DNA from: Actinomycetes bacterium
GTDB taxonomy: Bacteria; Actinomycetota; Actinomycetes; Actinomycetales; Cellulomonadaceae
Assembly: GCA_023432565.1 (NCBI GenBank)
Contig: JAEYUL010000158.1
Location: forward strand, 1 to 13,738
Length of the DNA: 13,738 nt
Direction: 5' to 3'
Below the pieces are notes generated by a model. The model ran no database searches and had not been told where the DNA came from. It was given only the letters and a program-made list of their open reading frames with translations. Positions within the stretch are counted from its first letter, which is position 1. Every line of letters begins with the position of its first letter. The position numbers and the translations under genes are program-made. Positions 1-5,468 of this stretch are shown piece after piece.

Positions 1-41
1 GGGCCTGCTCCCGGGACTCGACCGGCCGACAGACGGCGGGA

Positions 42-65
42 GGCGGCGGGGAGCACCCCGCCGCC
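42..65 (-). terminator. Hairpin terminator downstream of gdhA
   Basis: A perfect 10-bp inverted repeat (GGCGGCGGGG at 42-51, CCCCGCCGCC at 56-65) with a 4-base AGCA loop lies 24 bases past the gdhA stop codon. No U-tract follows on the minus strand, which is common for terminators of high-GC actinobacteria. The strength of the stem and its position directly behind the gene make intrinsic termination or 3'-end protection of the gdhA mRNA the best reading. Bases 1-41 hold nothing recognisable. Confidence 0.7.
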
Positions 66-89
66 GCGCGCCGTGCTGACCTGCTCCGG

Positions 90-1424
90 CTACACCAGGC
101 CGAGCGCGAGCATCGCGTCGGCGACCCGGACGAAGCCCGCGATGTTGGCGCCCGCCAGGTACGAGCCCGGCACGCCGTACTCGTCGGCGGTCGCCAGGCA
201 GCGGTCGTGGATGTCGCCCATGATCGTGGCGAGGCGACCCTCGGTGTGCTCGAAGGACCACGAGTCGCGGCTCGCGTTCTGCTGCATCTCGAGCGCGGAC
301 GTCGCCACGCCACCGGCGTTGGCGGCCTTGCCCGGCGCGAACTTCACGCCGGCCTCCTGCAGCAGCGTGATCGCCTTGGGGGTCGTCGGCATGTTCGCGC
401 CCTCGGCGACCACCTTGACGCCCGAGGCGATCAGCGCGCGCGCGTCGTCGTCGTCGAGCTCGTTCTGGGTGGCGCACGGGAGCGCGACCTGCGCCCCGAC
501 CTCCCAGACGCGACGGCCGGGCACGTAGACCGCACCGCGACGCTCGGCGTACACCGAGACCCGCCCGCGCTCGACCTCACGCACCTGGCGCAGGAGGTCG
601 AGGTCGATGCCCCGCTCGTCGAGCACGTATCCCGAGGAGTCCGAGCACGCGACGACCGTGGCGCCGAGCTGCTGCGCCTTCTGGATCGCGTACAGCGCGA
701 CGTTGCCCGCGCCGGAGACGACCACGCGCTGGCCGTCGAACGACTCACCGACGGTGTGCAGCATGCGGTCGGCGAACATGACCGTGCCGTAGCCGGTGGC
801 CTCCTTGCGGACGAGCGAGCCGCCCCACGTCAGGCCCTTGCCGGTCAGCACCCCGGACTCGTACCGGTTGGTGATGCGCTTGTACTGCCCGAACAGGTAG
901 CCGATCTCGCGCCCGCCGACGCCGATGTCACCGGCCGGGACGTCGGTGTACTCGCCGATGTGCCGGTAGAGCTCGGTCATGAACGACTGGCAGAAGCGCA
1001 TGACCTCGCCGTCGGACTTGCCGCGCGGGTCGAAGTCCGAGCCGCCCTTGCCGCCGCCGATCGGCATGCCCGTGAGCGCGTTCTTGAAGACCTGCTCGAA
1101 GCCGAGGAACTTCACGATGCCCAGGTACACCGACGGGTGGAACCGCAGACCACCCTTGTACGGGCCGAGCGCCGAGTTGAACTCGACACGGAACCCGCGG
1201 TTGATCTGCACGTTGCCGGCGTCGTCGACCCACGGCACGCGGAAGATGATCTGGCGCTCGGGCTCGCAGAGCCGCTCCAGGACTGCGCCGTCCGCGTAGT
1301 CGGGGTTGCGGGCGAGCACGGGGCCGAGGCTCTCGAAGACCTCGTTGACCGCTTGGTGGAACTCGCGCTCACCAGGGTTGCGCGCGAGCACCTGCTCGCG
1401 GGCACGCTCCAGCTGCACCTGCAT
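90..1424 (-). CDS. gdhA: NADP-specific glutamate dehydrogenase
   Basis: Catalyses reductive amination of 2-oxoglutarate with ammonium and NADPH to L-glutamate in the cytosol, a route of ammonium assimilation. The 444-residue product has the family's usual length (E. coli GdhA is 447). The N-terminal substrate domain carries the GPYKGGLRFHP stretch (residues 88-97) and the active-site signature PIGGGKGGSDFDP (121-133), where Lys126 matches the catalytic lysine. The dinucleotide-binding domain has VVVSGAGNVA at 234-243 followed by CSDSSG (260-265), whose serines fit NADP preference. The C-terminus contains KAANAGGVATSALEMQQN, typical of hexameric bacterial enzymes. An open frame continues upstream to 1610, but conservation begins at the ATG at 1424, which has a GGAG ribosome site seven bases upstream. 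The gene stands alone, divergent from the flavin reductase genes, and ends before a strong hairpin. Family identification is secure; in vivo cofactor preference is inferred. Confidence 0.96.
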   Translation of the reverse strand: MQVQLERAREQVLARNPGEREFHQAVNEVFESLGPVLARNPDYADGAVLERLCEPERQIIFRVPWVDDAGNVQINRGFRVEFNSALGPYKGGLRFHPSVYLGIVKFLGFEQVFKNALTGMPIGGGKGGSDFDPRGKSDGEVMRFCQSFMTELYRHIGEYTDVPAGDIGVGGREIGYLFGQYKRITNRYESGVLTGKGLTWGGSLVRKEATGYGTVMFADRMLHTVGESFDGQRVVVSGAGNVALYAIQKAQQLGATVVACSDSSGYVLDERGIDLDLLRQVREVERGRVSVYAERRGAVYVPGRRVWEVGAQVALPCATQNELDDDDARALIASGVKVVAEGANMPTTPKAITLLQEAGVKFAPGKAANAGGVATSALEMQQNASRDSWSFEHTEGRLATIMGDIHDRCLATADEYGVPGSYLAGANIAGFVRVADAMLALGLV

Positions 1425-1480
1425 GATTCGGCTCCGCTCTGCTCCGCGTACCGGTGTGAAGGACGCGGTCAGGCTAACGA

Positions 1481-1512
1481 CGCCCGGCCGCTCCCGGGCG
1501 GGACTCCCGCCC
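1481..1512 (-). promoter_or_regulatory. Overlapping alternative stem-loops in the gdhA upstream region
   Basis: Two 7-bp perfect stems share bases 1496-1500 and so cannot form together. One is CGCCCGG (1481-1487) with CCGGGCG (1494-1500). The other is GGGCGGG (1496-1502) with CCCGCCC (1506-1512). They lie about 57-88 bases upstream of the gdhA start codon. If transcribed as part of the gdhA leader they could act as an attenuator-like switch. Chance in such GC-rich DNA is a real alternative. Confidence 0.3.
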
Positions 1513-1537
1513 TGTGGACACGCCCCGCTGCAGCACG

Positions 1538-1578
1538 GGGCACTTCCAGTATCACGCGTGTTCCTGGGAGAAGTGCCC
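1538..1578. promoter_or_regulatory. Extended palindrome, candidate operator
   Basis: The core CACGCGTG (1553-1560) is a perfect 8-bp palindrome. The same dyad axis (between 1556 and 1557) also pairs A1551 with T1562 and CCAG (1546-1549) with CTGG (1564-1567), giving 18 symmetric positions out of 22. Outside it, GGGCACTT (1538-1545) is complementary to AAGTGCCC (1571-1578), offset by three bases (GAG, 1568-1570). The element lies 122-143 bases upstream of the gdhA start. Such symmetry suggests a dimeric regulator's operator or a structured leader. The regulator is unknown. Confidence 0.4.
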
Positions 1579-1723
1579 GAGGCCGACGTCGCGCTCGTGC
1601 GGCGGCGCACCCGCCGCCGTGCACAGGGCGCGCCGGCCGGGCTCCGCCGCCGCCGCCGAGCCCGCGGCGACGGGCATGCGGACCGTCGTCGTGGTCCAGC
1701 TGGCGAGATTTCCGACTTATCCG

Positions 1724-1752
1724 GTACAGATTAATTGGCCCGCTGCTATACC
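1724..1752 (+). promoter_or_regulatory. Candidate promoter of the riboswitch-flavin reductase transcript
   Basis: A TATACC hexamer at 1747-1752 resembles a -10 box. A weak -35-like GTACAG lies at 1724-1729 with 17-bp spacing, inside the only AT-rich island of the region. Initiation about seven bases downstream (near 1758-1760) would put the first transcribed bases just before the riboswitch P1 stem (from 1759), which supports the placement. The -35 match is poor. Confidence 0.4.
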
Positions 1753-1758
1753 CCTCTC

Positions 1759-1867
1759 CCAGGTCACGAGAACCAGCGCCAAGCCCCGGCTCGCTGGTCG
1801 GCAACCCCGGTCACGACGGGGTGCTCCCGGGGAAGACCGGGCCGGCCCGCGGGCCGGCAACCGTGAC
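1759..1867 (+). promoter_or_regulatory. SAM-IV-type riboswitch (S-adenosylmethionine aptamer)
   Basis: The primary sequence matches the SAM-I/SAM-IV superfamily core, and the folding is traceable. P1 is GGTC (1762-1765) with GACC (1835-1838), extended by CC/GG past one mismatch. P2 is ACCAGCG (1772-1778) with CGCTGGT (1792-1798). P3 is ACCCCG (1804-1809) with CGGGGT (1817-1822). Pseudoknot 1 pairs the P2 loop CCCCGG (1784-1789) with CCGGGG (1827-1832). A further hairpin lies 3' of P1 (GCCGGCCC 1841-1848, GGGCCGGC 1851-1858). Pseudoknot 2 pairs the P3 loop GTCACG (1810-1815) with CGTGAC (1862-1867). The hairpin outside P1 and the second pseudoknot are SAM-IV traits, a class known from actinobacteria upstream of sulfur-metabolism genes. 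It precedes the FMN reductase gene by 27 bases and probably lowers expression when SAM is abundant. The related SAM-I/IV variant class is an alternative label. Confidence 0.92.
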
Positions 1868-1894
1868 GGACGAGGGAAGTGCGAGGGCACGCAG

Positions 1895-2476
1895 ATGAGC
1901 ACGCAGACCAACGGCCGGCCCACCGTGGTGGTGGTCTCCGGGAACCCGCGCGAGGGATCGCGCACGCTGGGCGCCGCCCAGCAGGTGGCCGCACACGTCG
2001 CGGCGCACGTCGACGGGCAGGTCACCGCGACGATCGACCTGGCGGGCATCGCCGGCGAGATCCTGACCGACGACCACCCGCGCGCCGACGCCACGCGCAG
2101 CACGCTCGCGGACGCCGACGTCGCGGTCGTCGCGACGCCGGTCTACAAGGCGTCCTACACGGGCCTGCTCAAGGCCTTCCTCGACCTGTACGGGCCCGAC
2201 GGCCTGGCCGGCGTCGTCGTCGTGCCGCTCGTCGTGTCCGGCAACCCGGCGCACGCGCTCGTCGGGGAGGTGCACCTGCGGCCCGTGCTCGTCGAGCTCG
2301 GCGCGGTCGTGCCGACCCGCGCGCTCAGCGTGACCGAGGCGGACCTGGCCGAGCTGACCCCCGTGATCGACGCGTGGCTCGCGCGGGGCGGGCCGGCGCT
2401 GCGGCGCGCGGCGGGGGTCGCGCAGGGCCCGTCCCGGCACGTCGCGGCCGACGAGCTCGCGGCGGTGACGCGGTGA
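1895..2476 (+). CDS. NAD(P)H-dependent FMN reductase, SsuE-like
   Basis: Reduces FMN with NAD(P)H and supplies free FMNH2 to two-component monooxygenases. The 193-residue product is a flavodoxin-fold reductase of the SsuE/MsuE type. The N-terminal beta strand and phosphate-binding loop read VVVVSGNPREGSRT (11-24). The hallmark flavin-contact segment TPVYKASYTGLLKAFLDL is at 81-98, closely resembling the TPVYKAAYSG-type motif of SsuE. The ATG at 1895 has a GAGGG ribosome site (1883-1887) seven bases upstream. Longer frames would run through the riboswitch and were rejected. The stop overlaps the GTG of the next gene (GTGA), so the two are translationally coupled. Placement behind a SAM-IV riboswitch and opposite SsuD and LLM genes makes these monooxygenases the probable partners. 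The gene symbol is withheld because the exact partner is unproven. Confidence 0.9.
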   Translation: MSTQTNGRPTVVVVSGNPREGSRTLGAAQQVAAHVAAHVDGQVTATIDLAGIAGEILTDDHPRADATRSTLADADVAVVATPVYKASYTGLLKAFLDLYGPDGLAGVVVVPLVVSGNPAHALVGEVHLRPVLVELGAVVPTRALSVTEADLAELTPVIDAWLARGGPALRRAAGVAQGPSRHVAADELAAVTR

Positions 2477-3078
2477 CCGCCGAGCCCGTCGTCGGGCCGC
2501 GCTCGGGACCGTCCGGCACGTCCAGCACCGCACGGTCCTGCACCGCCGCGACGCCGCAGCTGTCGCCCGAGGAGTACAAGGCCGTGTTCCGTGGCCACCC
2601 CGCGGGCGTGGTCGTGGTCGCGCTGCGCGACGTGGACGACCGGCCCGTGGGCTTCACCGCGACGTCGGTGATCTCGGTGTCCGCGCAGCCGCCGTTGCTC
2701 GCGTTCTCGCTCGCGTCGTCGTCGTCCTCGTGGCCGGCCGTCGAGCGAGCCACGACGCTCACGCTGAGCTTCCTGGCCGACCACCAGGACGACGTCTCGG
2801 CGCGGTTCGCGACGAGCGGGATCGACCGGTTCGCGGCGGGCGGCTGGAGCGCGCTGGAGACCGGCGAGCCCGTGATCGACGGTGCGCTCGCGTGGGTGCG
2901 CGGCCGTGTCGTGCAGCGCACGGCCGTCGGGTCCAGCCACCTGGTCTCGGTCGAGGCGATCGCGTCGAGCGTCCGGCTCACGCAGGAGAGCGCCCACCGG
3001 ACCGGTCTCGAGGCACCCTCGCCGCTCGTCTACCACGACCGGACCTACCACCGGATCGGCGAGCACTCCGCGATCTGA
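2473..3078 (+). CDS. Flavin reductase domain protein (NADH:FMN oxidoreductase family)
   Basis: A 201-residue member of the flavin-reductase-like, split-barrel FMN-binding family, which passes reduced flavin to partner oxygenases. After a low-complexity leader of about 30 residues, the domain begins at LSPEEYKAVFRGHPAGVVVV (30-49). It then has GFTATSVISVSAQPPLLAFSL (60-80), the characteristic flavin-binding stretch in which T/S residues and the PPL turn contact FMN, and SFLADHQDDVSARFA (99-113). Translation from the GTG at 2473 overlaps the upstream stop by four bases. Other starts would give a gap. It shares the SAM-IV-controlled transcript with an unrelated FMN reductase fold, so the operon encodes two non-homologous flavin reductases. 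A role feeding the convergent LLM monooxygenases is inferred from context. Confidence 0.88.
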   Translation: MTAEPVVGPRSGPSGTSSTARSCTAATPQLSPEEYKAVFRGHPAGVVVVALRDVDDRPVGFTATSVISVSAQPPLLAFSLASSSSSWPAVERATTLTLSFLADHQDDVSARFATSGIDRFAAGGWSALETGEPVIDGALAWVRGRVVQRTAVGSSHLVSVEAIASSVRLTQESAHRTGLEAPSPLVYHDRTYHRIGEHSAI

Positions 3079-3092
3079 GAGCCGGGTCACCC

Positions 3093-3121
3093 CGCGCGAA
3101 CCGACGGACGTGCGGTGCGCG
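3093..3121. terminator. Possible bidirectional terminator between convergent operons
   Basis: The 54-base gap between the flavin reductase stop and the ssuD stop holds an imperfect hairpin. CGCGC (3093-3097) pairs with GCGCG (3117-3121), and ACCG (3100-3103) with CGGT (3113-3116), around a two-base bulge and a nine-base loop. No U-tract is visible on either side. The position between convergent genes supports termination, but the structure is modest. Confidence 0.35.
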
Positions 3122-3132
3122 ACGGGCTGCTG

Positions 3133-4344
3133 CTACGCGCACGGGCCACGGCGGACGGGGGTGGTCAGGCCACGCGCGTCGAGGATCGGGCGGACACCCT
3201 CGGCGAACCAGTACGCCTCCTCGAGATGCGGGTAGCCGGACAGGACGAGCTCGTCGACGCCCGCGGCGTGGTACTGCGCGATCAGGTCCGCGACCTCGTC
3301 GTGGCTCCCGACGAGCGCCGTTCCCGCGCCGCCACGCACGAGCCCGACCCCCGCCCACAGCCCGGGGTGGATCTCGAGCGCTCGAGCGTCGCGACTGTCC
3401 GCGAGCGCACCCGCGCCGTGCAGCGCGACCATGCGCTGCTGCCCCACCGAGCCGGATGCGGACAGCCCGCGCTGGGCCTCGGCGATCGCGGCCGGGTCGA
3501 GCTCGTCGAGCCAGCGCTGCGCGAGGTCCCACGCGTCCGACGAGCGGTCGCGCGTGATGACGTGCAGCCGCACCCCGAACCTCACCTCGCGCCCACGAGC
3601 GGCGGCGAGCGTGCGCACCTCGTCGATCTTCGCCTGGGCCTGCGCGGGCGGTTCGCCCCACGTCAGGTAGACGTCCGCGTGGGCCGCGGCGACCGGCAGG
3701 GCCGCCGACGACGAGCCGCCGAAGTAGATCTCCGGCCGCGGCTCGGGCGCCGCGGGGACGGTCCCGCCCGCGACGCGGTAGTGCTCGCCGTCGTAGGTGA
3801 ACGGCGAGGAGTCCCACACCCCGCGCACCACGTCCAGGAACTCGTGGCAGCGCGCGTACCGCTCGTCGTGGCCGAGCCAGTCCCCGAACCGCTGCATCTC
3901 GAGCTCGTCGCCGCCGGTCACGACGTTGAGCAGCAGGCGTCCGCGCGAGATCCGCTGGAACGTCGCGGCGGTCTGCGCGGCGAGCGTGGGCGAGAGCAGC
4001 CCGGGGCGGAACGCGACGAGGAACTTCAGCCGCTCGGTCACGGCCGCGAGCGCCGCGGTGACCACCCACGCGTCCTCGCACCACGTGCCGGTCGGGGTCA
4101 GGACCGCGTCGTAGCCGAGCGCGTCCGCAGCCTGTGCGACCTGTGTGAGGTAGTCGAGCGTGGGCGCGCGGTACCCCGCGGCCTGCGCGCGCGAGTCCTT
4201 GGCGTGGAACCCGCCGAGGATCCCGCGTGCGTCACCGGACGTCGGCAGGAACCAGTGCACCCCCGTGAGCGGCGGTCGCCTCACAGGTCCGGCCGGCACG
4301 GGCGAGGACGACGCGCGTGCGGTCGACGCAGCGGTGTGGGTCAC
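3133..4344 (-). CDS. ssuD: FMNH2-dependent alkanesulfonate monooxygenase
   Basis: Cleaves C1-substituted linear alkanesulfonates with FMNH2 and O2 to an aldehyde and sulfite, supplying sulfur during sulfate limitation. The 403-residue product is a TIM-barrel LLM enzyme strongly resembling SsuD throughout. WFLPTSGD (31-38), PTGTWCEDAW (84-93) with Cys89 at the place of E. coli Cys54, RLHVI with Arg259 and His261, WAGVGLVRGGAGTALVG (330-346) containing Arg337, and SGYPHLEEAY (369-378) with Tyr371 cover the known active-site positions. It is about 20 residues longer than E. coli SsuD (381). The extra length is mainly an Ala/Ser-rich N-terminus of about 30 residues before the barrel. The GTG at 4344 overlaps the upstream gene's stop by four bases, which favours this start; a GTG just before HWFLPT is an alternative. 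It is the last gene of the operon. No SsuABC transporter is adjacent. Confidence 0.94.
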   Translation of the reverse strand: MTHTAASTARASSSPVPAGPVRRPPLTGVHWFLPTSGDARGILGGFHAKDSRAQAAGYRAPTLDYLTQVAQAADALGYDAVLTPTGTWCEDAWVVTAALAAVTERLKFLVAFRPGLLSPTLAAQTAATFQRISRGRLLLNVVTGGDELEMQRFGDWLGHDERYARCHEFLDVVRGVWDSSPFTYDGEHYRVAGGTVPAAPEPRPEIYFGGSSSAALPVAAAHADVYLTWGEPPAQAQAKIDEVRTLAAARGREVRFGVRLHVITRDRSSDAWDLAQRWLDELDPAAIAEAQRGLSASGSVGQQRMVALHGAGALADSRDARALEIHPGLWAGVGLVRGGAGTALVGSHDEVADLIAQYHAAGVDELVLSGYPHLEEAYWFAEGVRPILDARGLTTPVRRGPCA

Positions 4345-5438
4345 TTCGCGGTGAAGCCGGCCGCGCGGCGCTCGTCGGACTCCGACCACAGGCTCGTGGA
4401 GACCTCGGCCTTGACCACCGGGATCACCTCCTGCGCGAACCGGCGCAGGACGTCGGCCTGCTGCTCGGGCGCCAGCAGGTGGTTGACCGAGACCGACTGC
4501 AGGTCGTGCTGGTAGGTCTGGTGGTAGTCGAGGATCTTCTCGATCACGCGCTCGGGTGACCCGACGAGCGCGGGCCCGCGCTCGACCGCGTCCTCGACCG
4601 TCCGGAAGCTGTTGCCGACACCCACGTGCTCGGGCCCGTAACCGCGCTTGCGCTGCGCGGCGAGCTGGCCCTCGAAGATGGGCCGGAACTGCTCGACCGC
4701 CTGCTCGGTGGTGTCGGCCAGGTACAGCCCGCCCGAGCCGGCCCCGACGAACGCGTACGCCGGGTCGTGACCCTGCGCCTCGTACTGCTCGCGGTACCGG
4801 TCGATCAGGACGCGGTAGCTCTCGCGCGGCTGCAGCGCGTTCGCCGAGACGATCGGGTCGCCGTACCGCGCGGCGAGGTCCACCGCGAACTGCGAGGTCG
4901 CCGAGCCGTGCCAGATCCGGAACGGGCCCGCGAACGGGCGCGGCAGCGTGGTGGCGTTCTCCAGGCGGTGGCGGTGCACGCCCTGCCACGTCACGTCCTC
5001 CTCGCTGAGCAGCAGCCGCAGGAGCTCGTAGTTCTCCTGCAGGTACTCGTACTGCTTGGCGATGTCGAGCCCGAGCAGCGGGTACTGCAGCACCTCGTTG
5101 CCCTTGCCGATGACGATCTCGAGCCGCCCGCGGGACAGCTGGTCGACCGTGGCGAGGTCCTCCGCGACGCGGATCGGGTCGAGCAGCGACAGCACGGTCA
5201 CGCCCGTCGAGAGCAGGATCCGCTCGGTGCGTGCCGCGATCGCGCCGAGGATGACGGTCGGCGCCGATGAGAGCACCTCGCCGGCGTGCCGCTCACCGAC
5301 GGCGAACGAGTCGAAGCCGAGCTCCTCGGCGAGCACCGCGGTCTCCACCACGCGGTTCAAGCGGTCGGACGGCGCAACGGCCTCGCCCGTGACGGGGTGC
5401 GGCGGGTTGAAGACGATGTCGAGGACCTGGAAACGCAC
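4341..5438 (-). CDS. LLM-class flavin-dependent monooxygenase (luciferase-like)
   Basis: A 365-residue bacterial-luciferase-like TIM-barrel oxidoreductase. Such enzymes oxidise diverse substrates with FMNH2 and O2. Visible family features are the first strand MRFQVLDIVFNPPHP, the segment AEELGFDSFAVGERHAGE (about 37-54), the strand ERILLSTGVTVLSLLDPIRVAEDLATVDQLS with RGRLEIVIGKGNE (flavin phosphate region, about 103-115), and IWHGSAT in place of the usual FGGSS. The GTG start at 5438 has AGGAG six bases upstream. Its stop overlaps the ssuD GTG by four bases, so the two are coupled. It belongs to a different LLM subgroup from ssuD and is closer to general luciferase-like monooxygenases. The substrate cannot be read from sequence; an organosulfur compound is inferred from the operon. 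Confidence 0.88.
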   Translation of the reverse strand: MRFQVLDIVFNPPHPVTGEAVAPSDRLNRVVETAVLAEELGFDSFAVGERHAGEVLSSAPTVILGAIAARTERILLSTGVTVLSLLDPIRVAEDLATVDQLSRGRLEIVIGKGNEVLQYPLLGLDIAKQYEYLQENYELLRLLLSEEDVTWQGVHRHRLENATTLPRPFAGPFRIWHGSATSQFAVDLAARYGDPIVSANALQPRESYRVLIDRYREQYEAQGHDPAYAFVGAGSGGLYLADTTEQAVEQFRPIFEGQLAAQRKRGYGPEHVGVGNSFRTVEDAVERGPALVGSPERVIEKILDYHQTYQHDLQSVSVNHLLAPEQQADVLRRFAQEVIPVVKAEVSTSLWSESDERRAAGFTAK

Positions 5439-5468
5439 GGATGCTCCTGCGGGTGGGGGGTCGGTGGG

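Larger units (their letters stand above)
1425..1757. other. Divergent intergenic region rich in stem-loops
   Basis: No credible gene is seen in this stretch between gdhA and the riboswitch. Open frames crossing it are GC-driven read-throughs. It holds two mutually exclusive stems at 1481-1512, an extended palindrome at 1538-1578, a GC-rich hairpin at 1597-1622 (GGCGGCG/CGCCGCC core, CACC loop), another at 1638-1664 (CGGGCTC/GAGCCCG), and a distinctly AT-richer island at about 1706-1750 that probably contains the riboswitch promoter. The gdhA promoter must also lie here but could not be assigned. Confidence 0.7.

Noticed and set aside
1425..1610. N-terminal extension of gdhA
   Set aside because: The extra 62 residues do not resemble the family, and the ATG at 1424 gives the expected length with a suitable ribosome site.
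1597..1664. Two GC-rich hairpins (1597-1622 and 1638-1664) as terminators
   Set aside because: There is no gene ending nearby on either strand and no U-tract. GGC/GCC runs alone can create such stems, so they are noted only in the intergenic entry.
1710..1735. Rrf2/CymR-type operator in the AT-rich island
   Set aside because: The segment looks vaguely like two CCG-containing half-sites, but fewer than half of the positions are symmetric, so no operator is called.
1514..1894. In-frame upstream extension of the FMN reductase gene
   Set aside because: The frame is open by chance but runs through the hairpin region, the promoter and the riboswitch. Family homology and the ribosome site both fix the start at 1895.
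207..1898. Long plus-strand open frame (563 codons) opposite gdhA
   Set aside because: It is antisense to a clearly conserved gene, its composition is the Arg/Ala/Val/Asp-rich type produced by high-GC shadows, and no domain is recognisable.
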